The notes: a model not told the origin generated them from the letters alone. Positions 12,990-26,226 are shown, numbered from the stretch's first letter. The stretch: 64,000 nt of DNA from Dryomyza anilis (GCA_951804985.1 OX638131.1:40490044-40554043); one strand, 5' to 3'. Program-made: numbers and translations.

Positions 12990-14230
12990 AATAGCGTCAG
13001 CAGCTATCGCTGCAACTGTGAATTTGACGTTGACGACAACAGCAACGTTGAGTCCAACCAAGTGCCGCAAATGCTGATGAATGACGCGCGTCGGCGACAT
13101 CAGTGTGTGTGGCACATGTGGTGGCCCCGCGCGCGAGGAGTTTTTAAGCGCCGCAGCACATGCAATATTTGTGCAACGCATTACAACGCTTATTAACGGC
13201 GTTATGCGTTGCGGAGCAACAGCGTTGCCAAAAGATTATCGTCATCAATTTTGGCATTTAATAAAGCAGCTCAAATTTGGGGAAAACGGTGACGACGCAG
13301 ATGTTGTCGGGCAATAAATATTAAGTATTTGGCAAAAATAAAAAAAAGGATTGCAAAATTCATAGAAACTTCGAGCAAGGGGCGATATAGAGGATGAGGA
13401 TAGGAGGATTGGGGGTTGCGAAGGTTTGTCGCACATGTGTTGACAAAACTACCTTCGTGCAGTCGTCGTCATCTTACTCAGCGATATAACTGGATGCCAC
13501 CCAGGCTGATGAGATGTTATTCGTGTTGTTTCCAATCAGCTGCATGCGTCGTATCTAATGTTTCTGCTGTTCCCAATTATTGTTGCTGCTGCTGTTGTTT
13601 TTGTTGTTGTTGTAGGAAATTATCAAATCACCAACAGCACAAAAAATATACAACTGAAAGAAAAACAAAACAACAGCAATGCAAGAAAAGCAGCAAAGGC
13701 AACAGCAGCAGCATCATCATCAACGATGTTGCTGATTCGGCCTTTCGATGTTGCTACTACTGCCGCTACCGCTTCTGCTGTCTGCGTAATAAAAATGCAA
13801 TAAAATATTTACGACATTCTTATGGTTCGTCCGTACGAATGCTTCATCAGCAGCAGCAACAACAACAACAATGTGCAGACAACAACATTTTACCAACAGC
13901 ACCCTGCAACCCCTGCCACCATCAACCATCAACGCCAGCACTTGGCGTTGTTGCTCCCTCCTGTGCTGTGCATCCGTTACGCATCCACAGACGTAATTTA
14001 ATGCTTACGTTTACGCTCTTGATGCTGCTGCTTCTGCTGCCGCGCTCTGCCTCGTATTACGCCTGAGCACGCTGCTGACTGTCAACGCATAAAATGCGGC
14101 ATTAATTTACGTTGTTGCCGCTCTGCGTAGCACCGCTCTGCGCTCGTGGGGGTTACGTGCGTGGTTCTACTCTCATGGGGCACGTGATACATTCGGTTAT
14201 TGTATATTGCTTACTCTGATACAATGAGGT
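12990..14230. promoter_or_regulatory. GC-richer island with CAG/CAA repeats, candidate regulatory DNA or leader
   Basis: This block has balanced composition, GCGC-rich segments and CAGCAGCAACAACAA-type simple repeats (13850-13875, 13690-13715). A 216-codon frame (13416-14066) spans it but is Cys- and Gln-rich in the manner of translated CTG/CAG repeats. It ends in a hydrophobic stretch, MLTFTLLMLLLLLPRSAS, before a TGA. That stretch (14001-14053) could act as a signal-peptide exon with a phase-2 donor (TC|GTATTA) and is a rival for the Wnt4 first exon. Regulatory DNA is an equally good reading. Confidence 0.3.
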
Positions 14231-14509
14231 GGGGGTAATGGCGATATAGGTGGAAACAAAGGCGTTATAGGTCAAGATCAGCATCACTTTATCGGTGACT
14301 GTCAAACATATGAAGTTTTTAAGAAAATTGAGTATTTTAATATTAACTTGTCAGAATTGAAGCTTTAACATTTGCAGTTATTAATTAATTGATCTCTCCC
14401 GTATAATGGGACCAAAAAATATAATTCATAACCTTGAAACCAGGCAATACTACAAATCAAACCATATTATATTTTGAGAAAATGTTTATGTATGCCGAGA
14501 GATAAATCG

Positions 14510-15215
14510 GGTTAAAAATCGGGTGAAAATCAGTATTTTCGAAACAACTCAACCGTTTCTAAAAATTTAAAGAGTGTTGTACAGAGAGAACTTAAAAATG
14601 GAGTTTGTATCTTTAATGGTTATGGAGTTAAAAATCAGTAAAGTTAAGATTTTTTTCATGAAAAAAAAGTAATCCGATTTTTAAAATTCTTTTGTCTACG
14701 AAAAGCTTACATTGAGATCTGAAGAAAATATGCTTACTTGAGAAACTATCTTGTTTAGTTTACAAGATATAGACATGAACATGAATTTTTGTTTTCATTT
14801 TTGAAGACTTTACTATACATATTTATACATAGATTGTACATTTTATGATGAAATATTTGAATGGGAGTTTTTTACACAATTAACACATAAATCATAAACT
14901 GAAAACCGTTTTTAAATATCTCAAGTGGTTTAGTAAATATAAAATTGTAAAGTCGATTTTTTTTTTTTTGTTTTCCATTTTTTTAGTTTTTTGGAAATTT
15001 GTACTTATACGCAAATCTTTCATAGACAAAAGAATTTTAAAAATCGGATAACTTTTGGATTTTTGCAATTTTTGAAAAAAATTTCATGAAAAAAATATCA
15101 ACTTTACTGATTTTTATCTCCATAACCATTAAAGATACTAACTCCAATTTTAAGTTTTCTCTGTACAACACTTTTTAAATTTTTAAAATCCGAAAATACT
15201 GAATTTTTAATGTTT
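14510..15215. repeat. Foldback element with arms of about 190 bp
   Basis: The left arm at 14510-14700 (TTTAAAGAGTGTTGTACAGA, TCTTTAATGGTTATGGAG, CAGTAAAGTTAAGATTTTTT) is repeated in inverse orientation at 15018-15215 (GACAAAAGAATTTTAAAAAT, CTCCATAACCATTAAAGA, CTGTACAACACTTTTTAAAT). About 320 bp of unrelated spacer lie between. No coding capacity. Confidence 0.8.
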
Positions 15216-16501
15216 AATAAAACTGCTAACAACATTTTGGGGTAAACGATGAAAAAACTTTTTTATATCTGTTTAAAAAAAATAAACAAAATAAACCTCC
15301 GAATGCTTTTCCTGTAAAATTCACTTTTTTGACTTAGCATGTTATGGAATGGGAGAGGTGTTCTTTTGACAACGAAATTCGTTTTTGTCTGTTTGTCAAT
15401 GAAATGAAAAGTTTTTTATGTACAACGACTCCGCATTTTTAAGAATTTTTCGAAGCATTTTATTACAAATGGTTTTCAATAGTTGAACTCTGCACCAATT
15501 TCTACTCTGAGATTACGCTGTCTAAATTCGACGATTACCGCCTTTGACTAGGCTTTGATAAAAAAAGATTCTGTTTCTTTGATTCTCTGTACTCTTTGGA
15601 TATGCGTGTGTTTTACTAATATCTCGAAAGGGTTTTCCTTGTTTCCATTGGTACACAACTATATTTCTTTCAGCAGGATTAATGTTTGATTTATGGCGTA
15701 TACATTTTAAGAACTATTAAAAAACTTGTATCAAAAGTTGATTAATAAATACGTCACTTAATTAAACTCTCAACTGAAAACAATATTTGTTAAATCCTTT
15801 TTATCATTTTAGTAAAAATTCTTTTTCTATGCTAATTTTGAAATAGTATCAATCGATTTCGATATTCAATAAATTTAGTGAAGTATTTGAACTAAATGTT
15901 AAATTATAGATTAAATTATAGATTTATGTTAAATTATTTAAACAATATAGTGGGAATATTATCATTCCACTCAATTATCTTTACTCAGGCCTGTTCTAAT
16001 AAGAACCAAAATTAAATTACTTATTATATTTTCTAGAACTGTATTATAATTATTATTTTATATGGAATTGTTGGAAGAAATACTCAACACAGAATATCTT
16101 CTCATACAGTTAGCAACACTGGAATAATTTGTTTCCCTTTTATGCTTATATATAATTTTGTTTTTTACTCGTAATAAATACTTTGAATAGAACAGACGTG
16201 TCGTGTTTTATATTCTTTGCGTTTTGGATCATTATTTTTCACATTGCCTGTTAATAGGAATATGTTCAATATATTTTCTTATTTCAGTATCAAAGGAACT
16301 ATTGAACTATGAAAAAATTGATCATCACTGTTATGAATGCTCGTTCGTTGGAGAAAATCTCATCATTTACTCTTAATATTGATGGTTTATATAAACAGAG
16401 AATGAATTTGTTTATTAATATTAAGATTTGTTTAACAATGAACGATCGTACATCAAATTGAATATATGTGAATTTATGCTGCGTAGATTATAACGTCAAT
16501 A

Positions 16502-17498
16502 TCATGACAAAGGGGCGAATGTGTAATTTTTGACATTTGCATTTTTTTACATTTTTGAATGTAGTTTTTCCTCAAGTATACTGTGAAAATCATGTTTGGT
16601 TTTGTTGGATATTTATAGCCACAAAAGACAACACCAAAAAGGCGAATTCGAAAAATGGAAAATGTTTTCATGTCAAAAGGGCGAATCTTTTGGTTTTTAT
16701 GCCATAACTTTTTATTGGTACAAGATAAAATAATGGTGTCAAGGAATTAATTGTTTATTTTTAAAGCACATATCTATCATCATCATTATTTAAAAATATT
16801 TTTTTGAATTTGCATCATTTGCAAGAAAATTGTTTTATAAATTATTTTTAAATAATGATGCCAATCGATAGGTGCTTTGAAAACAAATAATAAATGCCTC
16901 TGCATCACTATTTTATCTTGCACCAATAAAGAGTTATAGCAAAAAAACGAAAAGATTCGCCTTTTTGGCATGACAAGATTTTCCATTTTTCAAATTTCTT
17001 CGTTTTTTTGCTATAATTCTTTATTAGTGCAAGATAAAATATTGGTGTAAAGGCATTGATCGTTTCTTTTTAAAGCACCTATCGATTGGCATCATTATTA
17101 AAATTATTTTGCCAAACATTTATCCTGCAAAAAACAAATGGCAAATTAATGTTTGGAAAATTATTATTAAATAATTATGCCAATCGATAGGTGCTTTAAA
17201 ATCAAATAATAAATACCTTTACATAACTATTTTAGCTTTCACCAATAAAGAGTTATAGCAAAAAAACGAAAATATTTGCGTTTTGGTCAGGATATAGCCT
17301 CACAAAATCAGTATTTAAAATGCAGCAAGTTGTCCAAATCCAAAGATATTTTATATACGTTACAATAATTGATGAATAAACCAAAATAATAGAAAAATTT
17401 GAAAAACAACTAAATTTTACTTATTTTTAAAGCACTTCAAACTTTAAAATTTGAATTCCCAACATTTTTAAAAATGCACATTCGCCTCTTTGACATGA
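16502..17498. mobile_element. MITE with TIR CATGACAAAGGGGCGAATG, copy 1
   Basis: The left TIR TCATGACAAAGGGGCGAATG and the right TIR (inverse of CATTCGCCTCTTTGACATGA) enclose a chain of internal palindromes. AAAGCACCTATCGATTGGCA and its complement TGCCAATCGATAGGTGCTTT each occur more than once. CACCAATAAAGAGTTATAGC and its inverse also recur. Related copies lie at 19511-20165 and 56084-57041. Confidence 0.8.
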
Positions 17499-17699
17499 CA
17501 GTCATGATATGATATTGAGAATAGATTAGGGCCATGCGAATAAAGACTATTATTCAGTCAATTGGCTAATATCGATGAACAAAAGTGTGTAATAAGCATA
17601 GGTATAAAAATAACACTACTTTATCGATATTCGCACAGGCCCCTAATCATCAAATTTTAATTTTTTAAATTATTGTGAATCGTATTCGATTGACTGTAG

Positions 17700-18960
17700 T
17701 TCCATTGCTCTCTGGCTTTGTTTTATTCACTCTGTATTAACTGGAAATATTCTCAACTGAGTCGTGCTTCTCTACTCGTTCTCTCTGTCCATTCTTCATC
17801 GTTCGCCTTTCATACGACTTCATTATCGCTAATGAAATCTGCTAAAGTTAACAAGCTCGTTTGTTATTGCAGCAAATTGTTTGCTGCTGCTGTTGCGAAT
17901 AGCAGCAACAGTTGTCGTCTGCGTTGTTTGGCGTATAGTTGACAGCAAATGCTTATAGATGGCGCTTTAAAGTTTTATTTTACGATGCAGTGTTGGTGGT
18001 CACCGGTGGTGCAAAAGTGTGTCATAAATAATACGTTCCTGTTTCACAAACTGTTCGTACTTGGTGCAGATCATGTGCATTTCAACAGTAATTATGGCCA
18101 TCCCATACATGGCCGACAGATGTGCGCTTGATTGGAGCCAAATTTAGTTGCAATCCAAAGTCGATTTTATTTTATATTGTTCTGGTTGTTTAAACACCTC
18201 AAGACAAAGCCAAAAACAAACACATAACTCGAAATACTCGCTCACTGATTGAATGCGTTGCCATCGCGTGATTTGTTTATTTTACACCCAGAAGATGCCC
18301 GTTACTCTTGGGCGGCCAACGAATTACGCGCTGTTGTTTGGGGGTTTCGATGGGAGCTACTGGCGCCAGTTTGGCCCATTTCGGGGCGGGATTTCATTGG
18401 TGCGCAGCCGAAATTGGTGCGGCGTGAACAGCAGGTGAGCGTGCGTCTAGTTGTGGGAATATTCTACGTTTTTGTGTTTGTTTTGAAGTGGTTTCGCCCA
18501 TATGAACAATTTGTCCCACTGTGCCAATGCATTTTATTTGATTTCAATTTTAATCGATCGCAACGTCGCCTGTTCTAAAAATAATCGCTAAACAAATTAA
18601 TTGATTTGCAAACTGAATGGAGTAACCACAACAACAACAACATCGTCACCAACAACAACAACAACCACATCACTAATTAGGCTACATTCTGCGGCTGAAT
18701 TTATGTTCATAACTCGTGCACTGCATCCGAGGCCACAAATTTTAATTGAAATCTAGTTGCGATCAACCGATCGGCAAAAACAATTCTCCGAAGTCGCACG
18801 ACTTGGCGCTCCCATGATTTCCGGGAAGATTTGTAAGGCGTTGGAGTAGAGTGGAGACTGAAAATCAAGAATTCATTGATGGGTGGTTTAATAAAAATGA
18901 GGCGTGCTGTATAAAATAGCTGATATCGATAATTTATGTGACAATTAAAAGTCAATTTTC
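17700..18960. promoter_or_regulatory. GC-richer gene-free island, candidate cis-regulatory DNA
   Basis: A block of balanced composition with CAGCAAC / GTTGCTG simple motifs (17870-17915), CAACAACAAC at 18630-18665 and no repeat-family content. Short open frames overlap on the + strand with no sign of homology. Best read as conserved non-coding DNA near a developmental gene; inference only. Confidence 0.3.
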
Positions 18961-19510
18961 CGTTGACTACTTATCGAACTAGGCGCGAAACTTTTGAAGA
19001 ATTTTAGCTATAATATTTTCATATATTTTAATTATATATATTTTTATTTAAAAAAATTTAAATCTTAACATTTAGTACACAATTAAGATAATGTTTGATA
19101 GTTTATTTTATTTTTTTTTGCTATATAAAATAAATCGTTACTGAAACCAATATTGAGAACAACGTAATTTTTTAAATCAAATATGTTATCGAAACCAATA
19201 TAAATCCAAAAAGAAGAGATGCCATATGGGTCATTTTAAAATTGCAATATTTTACTTGTTAGTTTAATGAGCTCAGATAGAAATTGAATTTTCCTAACAG
19301 ATGACATATTCATTTTTTTAGTTTATTGCGATTTGGGTAGCAAAACGCGAACTTTATAGTCCAGGTGGGTCCGGATTTCGCTGATTTCTCCACATCGATT
19401 TTCTCATCCAATAAAGCATTGTTAGGGGTTGACCATTTCTCTATTATAAATCATGAAAATTCATTGTCAGTCTAATGTATATAAAGGTATACATGTATAT
19501 ATTGTTTCTG
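18961..19510. other. AT-rich intergenic DNA, no gene seen
   Basis: No repeats, RNA genes or coding signal identified. Confidence 0.3.
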
Positions 19511-20165
19511 TCATGACAAAGGGGCGAATGTGCATTTTTAAAAATGTTCAAAAATCCAATTTATTTTTTCTTCTCTTTATAACTCTTTATAGGTGCAAGA
19601 TAAAATAGTAATGTAAAGACATTAATTGATTGTTTTCAAAGCATCTATCGGTTGGCATCATTATTTAAAAATAATTTTCCAAATATTGATTTGCCATTTG
19701 TTATTTGCAAGAAAAATGTTTGGCATAATATTTTTAAGTAATGATGACAATCAATACGTACTTTTAAAACAAACAACTAATGTCTTTACACCAATATTTT
19801 ATCTTGCACCAATAAAAAGTTATAGCAAAAAAACGAAGAAATTTGAAAAATTGAAAATCTTGACATGCTAAAAGGGCGAATCTTTTTGTTTTTTTGCTAT
19901 AACTCATTATTGGTGTACGATAAAATAGTGATGTTAAGACATTTATTGTTTGTTTTTAAAGCACATATCAATTGGCATCATTATTTAAAAAAAAAACATT
20001 TTTCTTGCAAATGCTAAAAATTCAAAAAATAATAAAAATAATGATGATGATCGATAGGTGTTTTATAAACAAACAGTTCATGTTTTACACCATTATTTTA
20101 TATTGTACCAGTAAAAAGTTAAGGCAAAAAAACGAAAATATTCGACCTTTTGGCATGACAACATT
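19511..20165. mobile_element. MITE with TIR CATGACAAAGGGGCGAATG, copy 2 (short form)
   Basis: Begins TCATGACAAAGGGGCGAATG and ends in TTCGACCTTTTGGCATGACA, with the same internal palindromic modules (AAAGCATCTATCGGTTGGCA, CACCAATAAAAAGTTATAGC). It is shorter than the copies at 16502 and 56084 because one internal module is missing. Confidence 0.75.
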
Positions 20166-20679
20166 TTCAATTGTTCGCATTTATATAATTTTATTTTTAT
20201 TATAAAAAAAAAAAAAATTGAGTCGTAACAATAATTAACAGTTAACCTTTAGGTTAAAAAAAACTACTTCTTGAAATTGAATGTATTTTTAATTAAAATA
20301 ATAACTAAATAATCTATCACCCTATATAAGGTACAACTCACCGATAAAAGTTCAATAAAATAAACAACAATCGTTATACATAGTATGTATATCGGGCAAT
20401 TATTGATCGATCGGATAAATACTGATACCAATATTTCAGATGGCATTTCAAATTTTTGATTTATTAACTGCACTCTTGCTCAATTTATCAATAGTTATAG
20501 GTACTAACAGAAAACAGTATTTGAGTCAAATAAATATTGTTAGTTTTAATCAGTGCTTGAGTGAAACCGAAACTTTAAATGAACCGGAACTATTTTAAAT
20601 ATTCTAATTGGAACAATGACAGAAATTATAGAAACAGAATTAGAACTAAACTGAATCATTATCATTTACAAATGTAATT

Positions 20680-20850
20680 CAGAAAAGATCAATTGAAAGT
20701 CTAAAGACATCAATTGTATTGTAGAAATTCCATTTGAAATTTAAAATGCATCAATTATAATTCAGAATTTCCATTTGAAATTGAAAAAACATCAATTTTT
20801 ATTCACAATTTACACTTGAAATATATGAACTCCAACTGTTATTCAGAAAA
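20680..20850. repeat. Short tandem repeat, unit about 41 bp
   Basis: CATCAATT recurs at 20708, 20749 and 20790 with intervening TTCAGAATTTCCATTTGAAA-type sequence; a diverged unit precedes it near 20687. Flanked on the left by a GAACCGGAAC-type degenerate stretch like that at 52150-52340. Confidence 0.6.
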
Positions 20851-20871
20851 GGGTATGTCAGTGAATGGGTA

Positions 20872-21856
20872 TATCGGCCATTCCACGTCAAACCGGGTGT
20901 TTTTCGACAAAAAATTACTTTATGACCTCCGATCTTTTTGAACCTTTAAAAGCACCCCTTCAAAAGCAATTAAAATTTGGTACAAATGCAGTTCCTTATT
21001 GCTCTAAGTCAATTTATAAATTTTGGTCCTCTAGCTTATACGGTTTCTGAAATATGGCTGCTTAAAAAGTGAAAAAATTAGTAAAAACTCACAAAGGTGG
21101 GTTAACTTAATTCCAATTATCTGAACAACGTACAAAGTCAGTTAATGTATCATTTGAAAGGAAAAAAGATGGACTTTATTTTCGTAACAAACGATTTTAT
21201 ATCATTCAAATGATACCTCAATTGTCTACTTAAACCAGTTTTCCAGTTAAATGCAATTAAGTTAACCCACCTTTGTGAGTTTTTACCTATTTTTCAGTTT
21301 TTAAGCTGCTATATTTCGGGAACCATAGAAGGAAGAGCTTTAAAATTTTGCATATTTCTTAGCTTAGAACACTTATACAAAATTTTATCAATTTCAAAGA
21401 GGATGATGTTTAAATTTCTTATTTTTTTCGTTGATTTAAAATGGAATATCCCACTTTTTTTTATTAAAAAAATGATATTTTTCTGGCAGTTTTACCTCTT
21501 AATAAATTAAAAAATGTCGTCAAAAATTTAACATTTTGTATTTGGTTAAACTACTGTGGAACGTGAACCATAAGTTCAATATTGAACAATTTTTGGTCTC
21601 ATTTGAAAGGTAATGAATTGCTTTCTAATGGTTTACTCTTTTTTAAAACCTCTTATACAAACATAATAAGAAATGAAGATCCGAAAGTCGTAAAACCGAT
21701 TTTGATGGTCAGCACATATTTTTTTTTACACCATCACAAAACTGCATCAACAACACGTGTAAAATATTTTTCGTCATAGAACATGAGTGCAAAGTTTCAA
21801 AGAAATCAAAATTAATAAAACGCAAAAGTGACTGGTTTGACGTGGAATGGCCGATA
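20872..21856. mobile_element. TIR element with ends TATCGGCCATTCCACGTCAA, 985 bp
   Basis: The left end TATCGGCCATTCCACGTCAA and the right end (inverse) are essentially perfect TIRs of about 24 bp. Further in, CTCACAAAGGTGGGTTAACT (about 21088) pairs with AGTTAACCCACCTTTGTGAG near 21260, so the element can fold back on itself. It has no transposase. The same ends bound the element in intron 2 of the secreted gene. I cannot assign a superfamily. Confidence 0.8.
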
Positions 21857-21949
21857 CACAGTTTGAAAGACAGTTTTTCAATACCCAGGGTTTTGTATAT
21901 CTGCTATGAGACCTACCTTACTTGTTAATTTTTCAGCAGACTTAATACA

Positions 21950-22860
21950 AAATCTACATAAAATACACAAAATCGTTAGTGTACTTTACGATAAAATTCG
22001 TGAAATTTATCTACGAAATATTTCGTAAAATACATTCGTAAATCTATGAATGTTATCGATGTAGATGTTATTGATGAATGTCATACTAACAGAAAGATTA
22101 TTTTTTTTTCATACTTTATTGAATATTTTTGTACCTTTTTGGGAATAAATTCATACATTTTCCGAAAATATTCGTATTTTTAACAAAAGTATTTAAACAG
22201 TTTATAAAACAATCATACAATTATGAATACTAATATTTACGAATGAATCTATTCGTACATGTTACGAATATATTCGTATTTTGAATGAACATTTTCGTAA
22301 CTGTACGAATATATTCGTTATTTTAGTATTTCTTTAATAAAATATAAAATACTATGCCTTTTGAAACGAAAAGAACTCTCACAAAACACAAATTAAAACT
22401 GTACGTATTTTATAACTTTCTACTTACGACAGCGATAAAAATTTAAATAAAATTTAGCTACGAATTGTTATCGGTCGTAAACGTATTTCTGTTAAAACTT
22501 AGTGTTCGTAAAAAAACACGAATGTTTCGTAAAATTCTACATATAGTTTCAAACTTTATGAAAATTTATGATTTTTCTCATAGTTTTACGAAAAATATTA
22601 GTAAAATATGTTTCTTTCGTAAAACAATTGTAATAGAAAATAATATAACGAATGTTTCGTAATTTAAACGAAATATTTGTAATTTTGTTGTTATTTTATT
22701 TAAAAGAATATGGATTATACGAATCGTTCGTAATAAATATTTTGGAAAAAAAAATTAGAAATGTGTCGTGAATTTTACGAATTATACGTGTATTTTTTTT
22801 TTACGTAAAAATTACGTAAACATTAATTACGTAAAAATGATTCGATAAATGTCCCAGAAA
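21950..22860. repeat. Block dense in TACGAA / TTCGTA
   Basis: Across roughly 900 bp the hexamer TTCGTA or its complement TACGAA occurs about 18 times by eye, often as head-to-head pairs such as TACGAATATATTCGTA, plus TTACGTAA variants at the right end. At this AT content fewer than one occurrence is expected. No reading frame of note; it may be the interior of a foldback transposon or a degenerate satellite. Confidence 0.6.
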
Positions 22861-23399
22861 TTATTTTAAGTTCAATGTATTCATTGACATCATTATTTCA
22901 TGTTCGTCAAAAGAAAATATAAAAATTCATATAATAGTTTTCAAAAACGGAAATTTATATTTTGTCATTTTGAAAATATTACGTTTATTTTTTATGTTTT
23001 TTTCATTTTTACTGTTTTAAATATTAAAAAAAGATTTTTTTTTATTTTACATTTAATGTTAGTTCGGTAAAATGTTCGTTCAAGCCTTTTATGTATGACT
23101 TGTACTGCACTACACTTCAATTTGTTTGTGTTCATCGACTTCTTGTGGTCTTGTCAAAAGCTATTAAAACATTCGAAATTATTTTACGACTCAATTAAGA
23201 GCACAAACAACTTTGTATCGCATGGATACGTTATTCTAAAAAAAACGAAAAACGAAAAACATATGTTTACGTTATGCTCTTGCAATACATTTTAATGATC
23301 GTAGATTGGAGGCACCTTTGGTATCACTTTACGTTGTATTTTTTTTTACTTTTATACCGAGTACAATTTATGCTTGTCGAAACTTAAATCCGTGAGATA
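22861..23399. other. AT-rich intergenic DNA, no gene seen
   Basis: No repeats, RNA genes or coding signal identified. Confidence 0.3.
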
Positions 23400-24330
23400 C
23401 ATATTCAATGTTATGACTGCACGAGTGAGTAACGAGTAAAAATCAATTGCATAAATGTAGCTGTATTTGTGTTTATATCTGCTGCCAACTAACTGTCTGG
23501 CTGAGTGTGTGTATTTGTATCTGGATGCGTATCCGTAGCTGTTGGCTGTGTGTGCTGATGTTCAAGGGTTTCCAGCCATCCAGAGGTTGGAATTTGATGG
23601 ATGCATATCCATCAACACGAGGAAAATATCCGTCAACACTTTGTGTTTACATACAGCCAGAGTAATGAAAATAAAAATAAAAATACAAATTAAAAAAAAA
23701 TACAAAATAAAAAGAACAACAACATAAACTAAAATAGAAACTATTCGTACTATATGTACTTGTCAGTGATAGATACTCGTACTTAATTTGTTCGTCTATT
23801 AGTCTGTCTGTCTGTAAATTAAAATAAGTCAATTATTCAATAGTTACTCAATCGATCTGTCTCTTTCTGACCTCGTCGCACTCAACTGCTGTCGCTGTCT
23901 GGCTGCCTGTGAAATTCGGTTACTTTGCGTTCTTCGTTTGTCAAAGGATTAACTCGATGTTACGACATTTCGCAGTATTGTTCCGAGTCATACCCTACTA
24001 ATATCATTGCTGTTGTTGTTGTTGTATTACTTACATTCGTAATTCCCGTCTTTTGTGCTGAGCTAATGCATGTTCTTTGGCCGCTTACTTAATTTGAGGT
24101 AAAAACGATTACGCATTACAGAATCGTCGTCGTCGACCGTGCCGTGCCAAACAGTCAAACTAACCCCCTGGCCCCCCCGTTACCCCGTTCTTCATTGAGG
24201 CAGCTAAATGGAAATTCGATCTTATTGTGTATTCTCTTTGATCCCCACATTTCACTCTCGCTGACTCGTTGCCACTGATGATAGCATAAAGTAATTAACT
24301 GACAGTTTTTTCGACAAATCATAAAGTGTA
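23400..24330. promoter_or_regulatory. GC-richer gene-free island, candidate cis-regulatory DNA
   Basis: Balanced-composition block with GTTGTTGTTGTT (24009), CCCCCTGGCCCCCCCGTTAC (24163) and TCTGTCTGTCTG motifs (23800). No transposon content and no coding evidence beyond short frames. Interpreted like the islands at 7986 and 17700. Confidence 0.3.
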
Positions 24331-25164
24331 ACAGCGCATTTTCTAATTATGATTTAAACAAACAAAAGAGAGAATTTGTTTTATGTTTACAGCAAATATA
24401 AAATGATTGCAACCAAATAAATAAATCTATTTTTGTTTATCGCTATTATTTCAAAATGTATGTGGTACAATAATAAACAATTATAACCTAAAGCATTATG
24501 AAAAATTATGAGATCATTGTTATTATGTTCAAAATATTTATTATTACGTTCATTGTATGTTTGCTGCGAACAAATTTTTCGTTTCTCTTTGTTTAGATTG
24601 TTTATTAAATACGTTAAATAATGTTTGCAATAAAATAAAAATAATGTAAAATTTAAAAATGCATTTAAAAACTTCATGTTTGTCGCAATAGTTCAGCTGA
24701 AATGCAACATCATCAACGACAAGTTAATACCTGCTAATACCTTTAGTTACTCACATTTTTAACATACAATTTAGTTGACTGAGCTTTAGGCATTCACAGC
24801 AAATATTTCATGCCCTACTCTCGGGAAGTTATCGTCTTAATTATATATGTATTATAATATTAAAAAATAGTACTATACTATTTAAATGATTTTATAGTAT
24901 GATATCATGATAATTGTATATATAGTCTTCCATTAGAATGTGATTTAGATATAGAAAATATTTGAAATCATTAGACGTTTTTGAGAACAGATTTGAATTG
25001 TTTATACTTCACGCAAATTATTTTCAAATTAAACTACATTTTATTTTATTTCGAATTTATTTTAATTTAAGTAAAAAACTAAAAATAATATTAAAATATT
25101 GTAAATAATTACTTTTATTTTAACTATTACACAAAATTTAACCTATTTTAACTAGTACTTCTAT
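24331..25164. other. AT-rich intergenic DNA, no gene seen
   Basis: No repeats, RNA genes or coding signal identified. Confidence 0.3.
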
Positions 25165-25536
25165 TTTAACTATTAGTTGAAGCAACTGATACATTGTTTG
25201 GGGAAAACAACTCTTAATCCATCTACAATTTTTTTTTATTTTACATTTCTACGAAAACTAAATTTTAAACGAGATATAGCCAATATATAGTTGGCTCAAC
25301 AGATAGTTGGTTATATAGACTAAATGATATATAATATTAGGTTGCAGCAAACCAATTCTAATATATTGTTGTGCAACTGACTTCGTGTAAATTGGCATTT
25401 CCATTATTTGGTTGTTTCAATAATATTCATTAGTTATGTGCACTGATATGTGTTGCTGCAACATCTGAATTAGTCGAATAGAACTAACTATATCGGTTGG
25501 CAAGAAAAAAACAGTTGCCTCAATTGATTCTGGGTG
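25165..25536. mobile_element. MITE related to the copy at 11890-12541
   Basis: Contains TTGAAGCAACTGATACATTG, TGGGGAAAACAACTCTTAAT, GTTGGTTATATAGACTAAAT and TATCGGTTGGCAAGAAAAAA, collinear with the earlier copy. It ends TTGATTCTGGGTGCAG. The left boundary is not clear. Confidence 0.55.
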
Positions 25537-26226
25537 CAGCGGACGAAAGTAAAATAAAAAAATTGATGAAAAATAATTACACAGGCATATAAATTAATAC
25601 AACTGGGGTTTTCTACAATATAGTTCAATAAAATAACAAATCAATGTTTAAAGGTGTTTTTTTGACTAATGCCTGTTTACATTTTGTGTCAGTTTCATGT
25701 TTGAAAATTTCTCAAATTTGTTGTTTTTCGACAAAGAGTTAAAAAAATGAGAACATGTTGGCATTTTGATTTTTTTTTTGACATGGATAATGAAAATTTT
25801 AATTTTGACCCGTCTCTGCATGTTTCATAATATAAAAAAAACAAATATGACACAAAATGACGTAGTGAAAATCAGCCAGAAGATTGTATGCAATTTTTAA
25901 TTAAATCCTAGTATTTGTCATTATTATGGCAATATTATATAATAAACGATGCGTGTCATTGAATTTAGTTTTACGAGAACTTCTGTTCTCAAGAGGAATA
26001 TTTTCTCCGAATACATAATGATATTTTCCAACTACTTATATTGTCCTTTAAAAGGTTCGGTTATTGGGAAATGGCTGGTTAAAGGTTAACATACACAGAC
26101 AGAAAAAAAACATCATTATGATGAATTTATTAATAAATATTATGAATTTTTTCTCCAACAACCAGATTTCTCATATTAATATCACCGTTCATTAAACGAC
26201 TTAATGGAAAATGCATTCATATATAT

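Noticed and set aside
13416..14066. 216-codon Cys/Gln-rich frame
   Set aside because: Composition is that of translated CAG/CTG repeats, it overlaps frames on both strands, and no domain is visible; only its last part is kept as a possible alternative leader.
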